The notes under the pieces were generated by a model that made no database searches, was not told where the DNA came from, and saw only the letters and a program-made list of their open reading frames with translations. DNA of 64,000 nt from a virus, in IMG/VR virus record IMGVR_UViG_3300043429_000757, positions 1 through 64,000 of that record. One strand, given 5' to 3'. A program made the translations under genes and the position numbers. Within the stretch, counting starts at the first letter, position 1. The number at the start of each line of letters is the position of its first letter. This document shows, piece by piece, positions 21,815 to 31,331 of the stretch.

Positions 21815-21899
21815 TTTTATTTCTCCTTTCTGAAAGCGGACATGCAGTGTACACTAGCTTTTCAGGGACTTGCAACCCCCTGCCAGAAAGTGAGACATC
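21815..21899. promoter_or_regulatory. Divergent control region between replication unit and SNF2 helicase
   Basis: An 85-base gap between divergent genes. A perfect 10-bp palindrome AGTGTACACT lies at 21846-21855 and gives a TACACT -10-like hexamer on both strands. On the minus strand TTGCAA (21875-21870) stands 18 bases upstream of TACACT. The plus-strand -35 is weak. The palindrome could be an operator coordinating both units. Confidence 0.5.
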
Positions 21900-23351
21900 A
21901 TGAACCAATTTCTTTCGACGTACCCGTTCAAGAACAAGCCGTTTTTGCATCAGCAGGCTTACCTTCAACGCTTCTGGGATTGCCCAGTTGCGGCCCTGTT
22001 CGCCGACATGGGAACAGGCAAAAGCTTCATGCTGATCAACAACGCGGCCATGCTCTACGACACGGGCAAGATCAACGGGGTGCTGATCGTAGCCCCCAAG
22101 GGCGTCTACCGCAACTGGTACGACACCGAAATCCCTAAGCACTTACCCGAGCATGTGGTCTACCGCATGGCCATCTGGGCAGCAAGCCCACGCAAGGCCG
22201 AGCAGCAGGCGCTCGATGATCTGTTCACCGTCACAGAGGACCTCAAGATTCTCGTGATGAACGTCGAGGCCTTCAGCACGGCCAAGGGCACAGCCTTTGC
22301 CAAGCGGTTCCTGCTGGTGCACAACGCGCTCATGGCGGTCGACGAGAGCACGACCATCAAGACGCCCACATCGACGCGCAGCAAGAACACCGAGAAGGTG
22401 GGCCGTGGCGCGCGGTTCAGACGCATCATGACGGGCTCCCCGGTCACGAAGAGCCCGATGGACCTGTACCAACAATGTGCTTTCCTGTCCGACGGCTGCT
22501 TGAACACGGGCAGCTACTACGTCTTCCAGGCTCGCTACGCTGTGACCGTGGAGCGCCAGCTCAACACGCACAGCTTCAAGCAGATCGTCGGCTATCGCAG
22601 GCTCGATGAGCTCAAGGAGAAGCTCGATCGCTTCGCGTTTCGCGTGAAGAAGGAAGAGTGCCTGGACCTGCCGGACAAGCTCTACGTCAAGCGTGAGGTG
22701 GACCTGACCGACGAGCAGGTCAAGGCCTACAACGAGATGAAGACGATGGCTCTGGCGCAGATCAACGGCGGCCTGGTGAGCACGGTCAATGCGCTCACGC
22801 AGATCATGCGGATGCACCAGATCGTCTGCGGCCACGTGAAGATGGACGACGGCACGGTGGTGGAGCTACCCAACAACAGGATCAAGGAGTTGCTTGGCCT
22901 GGTCGAGGAGACGGACGGCAAGATCATCATCTGGGCCACGTACCGACACGACATCGAGGCCATCAAGATGGCCCTGGCCAAAGAGTACGGCATGAACACC
23001 ATCGGTACGTACTACGGCGACACTGATGGGGACGAGCGCAAGCGCGTGCTGGAGGAGTTCCAAAAGCCCGACAGTGACATGCGCTTTTTCATTGGCAACC
23101 CGAGCACGGGTGGCTACGGCCTGACCCTGACCGCGGCCAGCACGATGGTCTACTACAGCAACAGCTTTGACCTGGAAAAGCGCTTGCAGTCCGAGGACCG
23201 CGCACACCGGATCGGGCAGACCAAGAACGTGACCTACATCGACCTGATTGCGCCAGGCACGGTGGATGAGAAGATCGTGAAGGCCCTGCGTGACAAGATC
23301 AACATCGCAACCCAGGTGCTGGGAGAGGACCTCAAACAATGGCTCATTTGA
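21900..23351 (+). CDS. SNF2-like SF2 DNA helicase/translocase
   Basis: A 483-residue superfamily 2 ATPase of the SNF2 type, found in many phages. Walker A is ADMGTGKSF, Walker B (DExx) is AVDEST, motif III is MTGSPVTKSP, motif V is GGYGLTLTAAS and motif VI is EDRAHRIGQTK. All are intact. Unlike the surrounding genes it is on the plus strand, with its own AGAAAGTGAG leader. It overlaps the nuclease gene by 13 bases, so the two are one transcription unit and probably act together in DNA remodelling, recombination or replication restart. Confidence 0.9.
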   Translation: MNQFLSTYPFKNKPFLHQQAYLQRFWDCPVAALFADMGTGKSFMLINNAAMLYDTGKINGVLIVAPKGVYRNWYDTEIPKHLPEHVVYRMAIWAASPRKAEQQALDDLFTVTEDLKILVMNVEAFSTAKGTAFAKRFLLVHNALMAVDESTTIKTPTSTRSKNTEKVGRGARFRRIMTGSPVTKSPMDLYQQCAFLSDGCLNTGSYYVFQARYAVTVERQLNTHSFKQIVGYRRLDELKEKLDRFAFRVKKEECLDLPDKLYVKREVDLTDEQVKAYNEMKTMALAQINGGLVSTVNALTQIMRMHQIVCGHVKMDDGTVVELPNNRIKELLGLVEETDGKIIIWATYRHDIEAIKMALAKEYGMNTIGTYYGDTDGDERKRVLEEFQKPDSDMRFFIGNPSTGGYGLTLTAASTMVYYSNSFDLEKRLQSEDRAHRIGQTKNVTYIDLIAPGTVDEKIVKALRDKINIATQVLGEDLKQWLI

Positions 23352-24043
23352 TCCCCTGGTCGCACCAGTTCGGGTACAAGAAACTGGACCGGATGGACAC
23401 GTCGTCAGGACGTGTTTACAAAACCGAGGATTCTGTACATGTCCCGTCGGTCACCACGATCCTGGACCGCACGAAGGACAAGGCCAAGCTCAAGGAGTGG
23501 GCCGACCGCGTCGGGCAGGCGGAGGCTGACAGGATCAAGGGGCAGGCGGCCTACGTCGGCACGCACATGCACGCGACGCTGGAGAGCGTACTGACGGGCG
23601 AGCCAATGACGTTTGGCGCTGACTGGTTGGCCATGAAGGGCCACCTGATGGCACTCAAGCTCGTTGATGCATACTTTAGCCAAATTACCACGGTTTATGG
23701 CTCGGAGATAAACCTGCATTTTGGGCACCGGTATGCCGGAACGACCGACCTGGTGGCCACGTACCGGGGCAAGCTGGCCATCGTCGACTTCAAGCAGTCG
23801 GTCAAGCCCAAGCGGTACGAGTACATCACCGACTACTTCCACCAACTTGCGGCGTACGCGATCGCGCACGACTACATGTACGGCACGCAGATTGACTTTG
23901 GCGCTGTGCTGATTGCCGTGCAGGACGGCACGACTCAAGAGTTCACCACCACTGGCCGTGAATGGGCTGCATTCAAGGCTCAGTGGATGGAGAGGCTCAC
24001 TGCGGCGGAGCGGGCTGCTGCGCAGCAGCCACCAGCGGGCTGA
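23339..24043 (+). CDS. Cas4/RecB-like PD-(D/E)XK exonuclease
   Basis: A 234-residue nuclease of the Cas4/RecB-like PD-(D/E)XK type. An early His in GTHMHATLE precedes the acidic motif AGTTDLVA, the DxK motif AIVDFKQS and a QLAAYAIAH helix containing the family Gln/Tyr. It is coupled to the SNF2 helicase gene. Its last 47 bases overlap the 3' end of the convergent 1107-residue virion gene, so there is no room for a separate terminator. A 5'-3' exonuclease role in recombination or DNA processing is likely. Confidence 0.85.
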   Translation: MAHLIPWSHQFGYKKLDRMDTSSGRVYKTEDSVHVPSVTTILDRTKDKAKLKEWADRVGQAEADRIKGQAAYVGTHMHATLESVLTGEPMTFGADWLAMKGHLMALKLVDAYFSQITTVYGSEINLHFGHRYAGTTDLVATYRGKLAIVDFKQSVKPKRYEYITDYFHQLAAYAIAHDYMYGTQIDFGAVLIAVQDGTTQEFTTTGREWAAFKAQWMERLTAAERAAAQQPPAG

Positions 24044-27000
24044 CCGTGTCGAACGGGAAGAGCTGCTGGAACATCGACCGCGAGCTGGGGTTGGGTGCAC
24101 CACCGCCTCCGCCCCCACCGCCTTGCGGCGCCTGGCCCTGCGGGCCCTTGGGCGGCAGCACGCCAGGCACCCCACGGGTGTTGGGGGCCACGGGCATCAG
24201 GCGCAACTGACGCGCTGCCTGACCCTGTGGAGTGAAGATGGGCTGGACGGTGTCTCGCAGTTGCGAGGGCCGCGGTTCTTCAGGCGCGATGTAGTTCAGC
24301 GCAGGGGTCACCGCGTTGCGACCAACCGACACGCCCATGGCACCCAGCTTGTCGATCAGCCTGTTGGCGATGCTGGTCTGCTGCTTGGCTGTCTTGCCCT
24401 TTTCAAGCAGCAACGCCATCAGCTCTGGGTCCTTGGCAGCGTTCTCCATGACCTGGCGCACAGTCGCGTTGGGCAGCGCGTCGAAGATTTGGCGGACAGC
24501 CTTGGAGCCGGCCGCGGCGGCGATCAGCGAGTTACCTCCAGGGGAGACTCCAGTACCGACCGCAGAACCAACGACGCGAAGCCCGAGTTCAGTGACAGCA
24601 TCTGCCCCTTCGATCAGGTTGTCTATTGGGATGCCGTTCTTGACTGCCGTCTCAACCTTCACCATCGGGTTGATGAGCCGCTTGAGATTTTTGATGTCCG
24701 TCATGGACATGGCGCCGCTCGCACGCATGATGTTGACGAGCGACGGCTGTGTGCGCGACAGCGGCTCAAAGAGCGCGTCGTTGTAGGCGGAGATGCTGAA
24801 CTTCCCCGACAGGCCGCCCGCCTTCGTGTAGGCGTAATCGAGCACCGTTGAACGCAGGCCATCCAGCGCGTCCGGGCCGCCCGCCTTGGCCAGTTGCGTG
24901 ATCCGTGTAAAGCCCTTGACGGGGTTGCGACTGTTGATGATGTCGCCGATGACGCGGGTGGGGTTCTCCGAAGACAGAACCTGCGCAAATGCTGTCTGGC
25001 CAAGAAGATTTTTTTCGATGGAGCTGTTCTGGCTCTTGACTTGCAGCAGCAGGTTTTGTGCATGCGTAGCATCGCGCAGGTCGTCCATGATGCCCAGTTT
25101 GTTGAGCATGGTCTCGTTCTGCTGAGCAAAGCGCGTGAGCTTGGCCGTGTTTAACTGCTGGACGTAGGCGTTCTTGGTCTTGTCGTACACGGTCTCAATC
25201 GCGTCAGCGGCAAGAAGGCGCAGCACGCGGTTCTGTGCATCACGAACTGACACGACGCCTGTATCAGACAGTTCGGCCATGGGCTTGAACATCTGCGCCT
25301 GAGGGCTGTTCTTGCCGAACTTGGTCACCGCTTCGTCGTATTGCGTGCGGAGAAACTTCACGGCGTCTTCCACCTGCTCCATGCGCTGCATGGTGACGTC
25401 GGCATTGGAGCCGAATGCCCGGGAGACCAGAATTTCAGCAGGCAGCTTTTCCGCTCCGCCGCGAACCTTGCCGCCGGTGATGGATGCAGTCTTTGCAAAG
25501 GTGCGCGTGAAGGTGTCGTTCAGTGCGTTGGAGAAGGCGCGAGCCTGGTCAAGAATGGGGTTCTTGACCGTGCTCAAGTCGTCAAGCAGAGAGCTGGCAA
25601 CCTTGGCGTACATCTCCGCGTTGGCTGGGTCATTGCGCGCTGCCTCCAACAGGTTGGAACGGTAGTTCACAAGCTCAGACAGCGGAACAGGCTTTGGTGT
25701 GGCGATAAAGGAGCCCGGCACTTTGCCGGTGTCCAAAAACTCCTGCGTGTTGCGCCCAAGCTTGTACTTCTGCACAGCAGCCTGATCCAGGCCAAAGCTG
25801 TCCATAATCCTGCGGACCATGTCGGGGACCGCCTGGTCGTAGACCGCGTCACCGATCTCTGCTGCGCGGGCCAAGAACATGTCGGCCGTCTGCCTTGGCG
25901 CAAGGCTCGGTGCCACCAGCTTTACATCCTGGAAGGTGACGGTCTTGGGGCGATCCTTGCCGTAGTCCCACCCGCTTTGCACCGTCGTCAGGGTCTTTTT
26001 CTGCACCGGCGTCGTCAGCTGCCTGATGGCTTCAGTCCAAAGCTCGCGCTCCGCCATCCGTGCCTGGCTGAGTGCGAGTTCTGTTTCGGTCTTGATGATG
26101 TCGCCAATCTGGGCGCGGGCACCGGGCGTATCCTTGGTGATCTGCGCAATCTTCATTGCAGAGTTGGCATCGGCCTGTGCCAGGCGCGCGTCCAACACAG
26201 TGCGAAACCTGGTGTCACGAAGCTGGGCCGCCGCCCGCAGTGCGGCGGGGTTGCCCGTCATGGTTTGCAGGTTCTTGACGAGAAGCTCGTACGCATCCAT
26301 CGCGTCCTTGCCCTGCTTTGCCGTCTGCGCGCCAAACTGCTTGTGGAAGTCCCCCAGCGACTTCTCCAAGTCCATCAGAGTAGGACTGGCCGTCTTTTGC
26401 GCAGCGGTTGGAGCAACGCCCCGAGGCAATTGCTGCCGCAGTGCCGCGATCAGCGCCGCCGGGTCCTCCTTGTTTTTCTCCAAGGCATCAAGCAGGATGT
26501 TCACTGCCTTGTCTTCCATCCTGGCGGACTGCGCGGCTTTCGCCCCGCGAGCGTACTGAAGGCCTTGCTTGGTAAGGTTCACGCCCTCCACCAGTAACCT
26601 GCCCGGAGAAAGAACCCCGGCCGTGACTTCTGCTCCTAGCCGTGGCACCGTTTGACCGGGGAAAAACGCTTCAGCAGTGCCGCCCGCTACCCCCATAGCA
26701 GCGGCAGTGCCGGCCTCTGTTGCCATGAAAACACCTGGGCTTCGGCGGGCCGACTCTCCAACCGCGGACAAGAACCGAGAAACGCGGTTGCCCGTCATGT
26801 AAGGAATGCCGAATGCCGCTGGCGCAGTCGAAAGAGCCGAGCCAAAGGTCTTGCCGCCTTCGCGGTAGGGCACCAAGTCGTCCCGCGGCACAGCAGGAAA
26901 CCAGCGGTCAAGCTCTTGGCCAAACAAGTACCCAGCACCGATGCCGAAGAGAGTCGTGGCGACCGGATAGGCAGGTGTGAGCGGGCCCAAAACAGGCAAC

Positions 27001-27320
27001 ACGGCAGGTGCCGTTTTTATGCCGAATTGCGCACCCGCCAAGGCGCCAGCCGCAACAGGCATGTCACGACCTGCGCCTTGGAGAGTGCCAAGGGCGACCT
27101 GTTCCATGCGCTGAGACGCGGTTGGGCGAGCCTCTTCCAGCAGGGCATCCATCCCGGCGGAAAACTCGGTCGTTGGGGGCTCTTGAAAGGCTTTGAAGGG
27201 CTCGCTGATTGCCTTAGGCACGGGCACGCCCAAGACGCGGCTGCCACCTTCAAACCTGGTGGGCACGTCCTCAAGAAGAGCATCCATTCCAGAAGCCGTC
27301 TTGTCTTTTTCGTCTGCCAT
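23997..27320 (-). CDS. Large internal virion-type protein
   Basis: A 1107-residue protein at the distal end of the virion operon. The N-terminus carries two copies of GMDALLE (SGMDALLEDV near residue 11 and AGMDALLEEA near 56). Then a Gly/Ala-rich, membrane-compatible region (AAGALAGAQFG through FGIGAGYLFG) occupies about residues 85-135, followed by a long helical body and a Gly/Pro-rich C-terminus. Size, position and a possible membrane-inserting segment suit an ejected internal virion protein. No lytic transglycosylase motif is seen. It ends with a 47-base overlap of the convergent nuclease gene. Confidence 0.6.
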   Translation of the reverse strand: MADEKDKTASGMDALLEDVPTRFEGGSRVLGVPVPKAISEPFKAFQEPPTTEFSAGMDALLEEARPTASQRMEQVALGTLQGAGRDMPVAAGALAGAQFGIKTAPAVLPVLGPLTPAYPVATTLFGIGAGYLFGQELDRWFPAVPRDDLVPYREGGKTFGSALSTAPAAFGIPYMTGNRVSRFLSAVGESARRSPGVFMATEAGTAAAMGVAGGTAEAFFPGQTVPRLGAEVTAGVLSPGRLLVEGVNLTKQGLQYARGAKAAQSARMEDKAVNILLDALEKNKEDPAALIAALRQQLPRGVAPTAAQKTASPTLMDLEKSLGDFHKQFGAQTAKQGKDAMDAYELLVKNLQTMTGNPAALRAAAQLRDTRFRTVLDARLAQADANSAMKIAQITKDTPGARAQIGDIIKTETELALSQARMAERELWTEAIRQLTTPVQKKTLTTVQSGWDYGKDRPKTVTFQDVKLVAPSLAPRQTADMFLARAAEIGDAVYDQAVPDMVRRIMDSFGLDQAAVQKYKLGRNTQEFLDTGKVPGSFIATPKPVPLSELVNYRSNLLEAARNDPANAEMYAKVASSLLDDLSTVKNPILDQARAFSNALNDTFTRTFAKTASITGGKVRGGAEKLPAEILVSRAFGSNADVTMQRMEQVEDAVKFLRTQYDEAVTKFGKNSPQAQMFKPMAELSDTGVVSVRDAQNRVLRLLAADAIETVYDKTKNAYVQQLNTAKLTRFAQQNETMLNKLGIMDDLRDATHAQNLLLQVKSQNSSIEKNLLGQTAFAQVLSSENPTRVIGDIINSRNPVKGFTRITQLAKAGGPDALDGLRSTVLDYAYTKAGGLSGKFSISAYNDALFEPLSRTQPSLVNIMRASGAMSMTDIKNLKRLINPMVKVETAVKNGIPIDNLIEGADAVTELGLRVVGSAVGTGVSPGGNSLIAAAAGSKAVRQIFDALPNATVRQVMENAAKDPELMALLLEKGKTAKQQTSIANRLIDKLGAMGVSVGRNAVTPALNYIAPEEPRPSQLRDTVQPIFTPQGQAARQLRLMPVAPNTRGVPGVLPPKGPQGQAPQGGGGGGGGAPNPSSRSMFQQLFPFDTVSPLVAAAQQPAPPQ

Positions 27321-27332
27321 GCTGCTGCTCCG

Positions 27333-29366
27333 TTACTGAGGGGCCCTGATGCGTTTCAAAGTCACGCCGTTCACAAGCACCTCTGTGCCGGGAGGATACC
27401 TGCGAATGTCTGCCTCGGAATACACAGCCGGAGGAAGGCCCAGTTGGCCCAGGAACTTCTGATACTCCATGGCCTTCTCGCGCGCTTTGCCCTTGTCCTC
27501 TGGAGAGAGTCCAGAGTCGTCGGCCCCCATCTTCCGGTAGGACGCGATCCCCTCGCGAAGAACTTGGCCAAGGGCGATGAGACGCGTGCCATAGACGTCA
27601 GGGTCAGTCCACGCGCTTGGCTGGATCGCCATGACCTTGTCGATGTTTTTCTGTTCCCAGACGCTGCCGGCCACGCTCTTGAGCATGGCCTCCTTCAAAC
27701 GCTCTGCCATAAGTTCAGCGTTCTTGCGCGCCAGCGTCACTGAGGATGCAGGGTCGCCCAGCCCAGGGATGGCTGACACGCCGGCGACCGCCGCCGCGCC
27801 TGGGCCCGCCACATCAAACCGGGTGGCCCACAGCGTCATGGGCCGTGGTCCTTGAGCCGCCGCACCTGCTGCGGGCGCACCTGCAGCCGGAGCCCCAGGC
27901 GCAGGCATCCCTGCCGCAGGCGCTGCACCAGCGGGCACTGCGGCAGGAGCCACCGCACCCGCTTCCGGAGCAGCAGGGCGTGCCCCTGCCGTGGGGTTCA
28001 TCACCGGTTGCGGCACGGTTGGCAGGCCCAGTCTCTTGCGGGCCGCCTCGGCCTGCGCCACAAAGTCAGGGAGCACACCTGGAACCTGCACGATACCTGG
28101 GATTCTTGTGACAGGGTCGACCTTGAGCTCTTGCCGTCCCAGTTTGAACTGCATGATGGCGGAGGCCATCAGCTTGTTTTCTTCAGCGTTGGTCAGGCCT
28201 TGGGCGTACCTGTCTGTGAGGCCAGGCATGTTGACGACGTTCCACTGCCAGTCGCCCTTGCCCCAGATTGAGTCACCCATCTTGAGCTTCTGAGCTTGAA
28301 GCTTGGCGTCAGCGCGCAGGACATCCTTGAAGATGTCCGTCTTGCGCTTGAGCAGCTCGTTGTTCTGGGTGACGACCTGGTCAATATCCTTCTCACCCTG
28401 CTGAAGGGCCAAGACCTTGATCTGGCGGTCGATCTTGTCCATGGCCTCCAGTTGCTTGCCGATCGCCGTCGGCAGCGTCTTGGTGGCCCCTGCCAGGCGC
28501 GAGAAGAAACTTCCCTTGAGCGGGCGGCCACCTTCGTCGACGTTGGCCGCAAAGCCAAAGGCCCGCTGGCCCAGCTCAAACAGCATCTGGGCTTCCGACA
28601 GCTTCCTGTCAGCGCCCAACGCCTTCTGGTACTCCGGCAGACGCGCCTCCATGGCGCTTGTCAGCGTGGGCACAGCAGCCGGGGCCCGCGCCAAAAGCTT
28701 GTTCATTTCCGTCTTGGCAGTGCTGACCATTGCCGGGTCAAACAGCATGTCCTCATCGTCCCGAGCGGTACCGTCAGCAGGGGTCACGCCGCTCGGATCA
28801 GACCCCGTTTGAAAATGTTGGACGTAGCCGCCGCGGGCCATCTGCACGGGCGGCGGGCCGCCTGCCGGTGGCGCATCAGCGCCGCCCATCAGCGCCGCAA
28901 TGCCGCCGTCTTGCGGGGGAGGCGCCATCTCTGCGCCAGGTGTGCCGGGGCCCATGGGCGGTGCACCAGGGGGCGGGCCGCCAGGGGCTGCTCCTTGGGG
29001 CCCAGGAGGCGCCATCGGGGGCTGTGGCCCTTGGGCCATGGCTTGTGAAGGAGGCAGCGCGCCAATCCCGCCGCCCTGGGCGAGGACGGGCTGAAGCATT
29101 GCGAGCACCGACTCGGGGGTCTCCGTGGCAGCGGCGTAGCCGACCATGTCGGCCAGTTCGTCGCGGCGCGCGTCGATCGAGCGCATGTCCCCGCGCAGGT
29201 TGTTCATGAGGATTTCGGGGGAATCCGGACGGCGTTCGAGGTACTTGCCCTCGCCCTCATCCTCGTCTTCGCCCTCATCCTCATCCTCTTTTTCGCTCAT
29301 GGAGTCCATGAACCCCTGCATGATCCCGACGTTTTCGATGTCGTCGTCCATCATTTTTTCTTTCAT
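27333..29366 (-). CDS. Proline-rich virion-module protein
   Basis: A 677-residue protein in four visible segments. The start is strongly acidic (EKEDEDEGEDEDEGEG around residues 25-40). A helical region follows (RSIDARRDELADMVGYA). Then comes a Pro/Gly/Ala-rich tract at about 110-160. The body is helical with further Pro/Ala linkers. It contains MARGGYV, a member of a motif family shared by other virion-module proteins here. No catalytic site is seen. It is probably an internal or injected virion protein, by position between two similar large genes. AAGGGG precedes the ATG. Confidence 0.55.
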   Translation of the reverse strand: MKEKMMDDDIENVGIMQGFMDSMSEKEDEDEGEDEDEGEGKYLERRPDSPEILMNNLRGDMRSIDARRDELADMVGYAAATETPESVLAMLQPVLAQGGGIGALPPSQAMAQGPQPPMAPPGPQGAAPGGPPPGAPPMGPGTPGAEMAPPPQDGGIAALMGGADAPPAGGPPPVQMARGGYVQHFQTGSDPSGVTPADGTARDDEDMLFDPAMVSTAKTEMNKLLARAPAAVPTLTSAMEARLPEYQKALGADRKLSEAQMLFELGQRAFGFAANVDEGGRPLKGSFFSRLAGATKTLPTAIGKQLEAMDKIDRQIKVLALQQGEKDIDQVVTQNNELLKRKTDIFKDVLRADAKLQAQKLKMGDSIWGKGDWQWNVVNMPGLTDRYAQGLTNAEENKLMASAIMQFKLGRQELKVDPVTRIPGIVQVPGVLPDFVAQAEAARKRLGLPTVPQPVMNPTAGARPAAPEAGAVAPAAVPAGAAPAAGMPAPGAPAAGAPAAGAAAQGPRPMTLWATRFDVAGPGAAAVAGVSAIPGLGDPASSVTLARKNAELMAERLKEAMLKSVAGSVWEQKNIDKVMAIQPSAWTDPDVYGTRLIALGQVLREGIASYRKMGADDSGLSPEDKGKAREKAMEYQKFLGQLGLPPAVYSEADIRRYPPGTEVLVNGVTLKRIRAPQ

Positions 29367-29381
29367 GTTGACCCCTTACCT

Positions 29382-31328
29382 TCAACCAAAAAGTCCCATT
29401 TTCTTCGCACCAGCGGCCGTGGTCAGAGCGCCGAGGCCCACGCCAACAGCCTGCTGGAACGGGCTTGCAGTGGGCTGGCTGGCCACCTGCGTCGACATCT
29501 GGCTCGACGGCGCGCCTTTGTAGATGTCCGACAGGAAGCCGGCCTGCTGGTACGGGGCGTAGACTTTCTGCAACTGGTTGGCACGTGCAGCATCGATCGT
29601 CTGTTGGTTGAACGCCTGCTGAGCCTGGCCCACGTTGTACAGAAAGTTGATGTCGCCCTGCTGCAGCGCCTGCGCAGTCTGACCCAGCGCGCCTTGCTGC
29701 ACGCCGAGTTGACCGAGTTGACCGGCCAACGCGCCAAGGCCCTGGGCCTGAGCCTGGCCAATGCCAAACTGCTGCCCGGCCAACTGGCCGATGCCCTGGC
29801 CAAGGCCTTGGAACTGCTGGCCCTGCTGGCCGTAAATGTTGGCGACCTGCCCGCCCATCTGGCCATACTGCCCGGCCTGCTGGGCGAGGAGGTTGGCGAT
29901 GTTTTGGTTGATGGCCGACTCCTGCCCGGCCAACGCGCCTTGCTGCGAGGCCAGGTTGCCATACTGCTGGGCCGCCTGCATAAACTGCCCGGCAGCCTGT
30001 TGGCCAAGCCCTGCCTGCTGAAGACCGAGCTGGCCAAGTCCCTGCCCTGCTGCAACCTGATTTTGTGCCAGGTTGCCGTACAGCCCCGCTGCGCCCTGAC
30101 TGAGCCCCGCCTGCTGCGCGGCAGCAGAGACCTGACCCTGGCCCGCGGCCATGAGCTGCTGCGCGGCGTTTTGGCCCAGCCCCGCCTGCTGCGCGGCAAC
30201 CTGCGCCTGCTGCGCCCCAAGCTGGCCAATGCCCTGCCCCGCCTGCATTTGGCGCTGCTGTTGCTGCTCAAACGAGGCCTGCGCCTGCGCCTGCGCCTGG
30301 GAGTAACCCTGGGACAGCAGGTTGGCGATGGTGTTGGCCTTCTGCTCCATCAGGTTGCGCTCCATCTCGGCGCGCTGCACTCCTTCACGCTCACCGCCAA
30401 ACGCGCCCGCACGGACAGCCTGCGCGGCCAGGCCCTGCTGCGCAATCGCCCCCTGGCGATTGATTTGCCGCATGGTCTCGTCGATCACCTGCTGGCGGTA
30501 CGGGTCCATGAAGGACTGCGCCGCGGCAGGGTTGTAGCCCTGCTGGGCGCCACCAAGCGTGCCAATGCCCTGGCTCAAAGCCTGCTCGGCCTGGCCAAAG
30601 CCCGGCTGGTTGGAAGCCATTGCAGAGGCCAGAGCCCCGCCGTACATGGCGTTGATGCCCTGCTCCATTCCGGGTGCTTGCGCCGATCGTGCAGCCATCT
30701 GCTGCGCCGTGGTCAATCCGCCAAGACCCTGGCCGATGACGTCCATGGCCGGCTGAAGGTTGGCCTGGCTGGACTGTGCCGCCATGTTCTGGGCCGTGGC
30801 CAGCGAGCCAAGGCCCGTGTTGATGTCTTGATAAGCCGGGCTGAACCTGCCGGAAGTGTCTGACGCCAGTGCCCGCTGCCCGGCCGCGCCCAGGTAACCA
30901 AGCCCCTGGGAGATTGGAGCAAGGCCCGCGGTCATGCCAGCAGTCGCACCTCCCGCCTGCTGCATGGCCCGCTGCGCGTCAGTGAACTGCGCCCGGGTGT
31001 CGGCTCCTCGCAGGATGTCAGCGGCCTCGGCCGTGGTGCCATAGGCCCCGCCAAGGGCCTGGTTGGCCGCGGCCATGTAAGGCGTAAACGCGCCTACGCC
31101 TTGCTGCTCGGTGGCCTGAATGGCCGCCAACTGCGCAGGCGAAAACCCCGCCACCTGGTAGGCGGGGAGCTGCTCGCCCAGCGGGGTGCGCTGCCCGATG
31201 ACGTTGCCCTGGTCATCAATGATGTTGTTGTAGGCAAGGGCCTGCGCCTGCTGAAGAAGCTTCAGCTTGTACGCTTCGATCTTCGGGTCTTCCCGAACGA
31301 TCTGTTGGGTGACTGTTTCTTCTGCCAT
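29382..31328 (-). CDS. Gln/Ala/Gly-rich repeat virion protein
   Basis: A 648-residue low-complexity protein. After a short unique N-terminus (to about residue 60), it is dominated by Gln, Ala and Gly with an imperfect repeat of the form GLGQLGxQQA / AGLGQxAAQ, roughly 10-18 residues long. This suggests an extended helical or fibrous structure. I recognise this type from marine and freshwater podovirus-like phages. It likely belongs to the internal core or tail apparatus. The DNA is repetitive in step (CTGxCC-type words), so recombination could change its length. Confidence 0.6.
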   Translation of the reverse strand: MAEETVTQQIVREDPKIEAYKLKLLQQAQALAYNNIIDDQGNVIGQRTPLGEQLPAYQVAGFSPAQLAAIQATEQQGVGAFTPYMAAANQALGGAYGTTAEAADILRGADTRAQFTDAQRAMQQAGGATAGMTAGLAPISQGLGYLGAAGQRALASDTSGRFSPAYQDINTGLGSLATAQNMAAQSSQANLQPAMDVIGQGLGGLTTAQQMAARSAQAPGMEQGINAMYGGALASAMASNQPGFGQAEQALSQGIGTLGGAQQGYNPAAAQSFMDPYRQQVIDETMRQINRQGAIAQQGLAAQAVRAGAFGGEREGVQRAEMERNLMEQKANTIANLLSQGYSQAQAQAQASFEQQQQRQMQAGQGIGQLGAQQAQVAAQQAGLGQNAAQQLMAAGQGQVSAAAQQAGLSQGAAGLYGNLAQNQVAAGQGLGQLGLQQAGLGQQAAGQFMQAAQQYGNLASQQGALAGQESAINQNIANLLAQQAGQYGQMGGQVANIYGQQGQQFQGLGQGIGQLAGQQFGIGQAQAQGLGALAGQLGQLGVQQGALGQTAQALQQGDINFLYNVGQAQQAFNQQTIDAARANQLQKVYAPYQQAGFLSDIYKGAPSSQMSTQVASQPTASPFQQAVGVGLGALTTAAGAKKMGLFG

Positions 31329-31331
31329 GGG

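Noticed and set aside
29604-30863. Plus-strand frame of about 420 codons with Leu repeats
   Set aside because: It is a mirror of the Gln/Ala/Gly repeats of the virion gene on the other strand.
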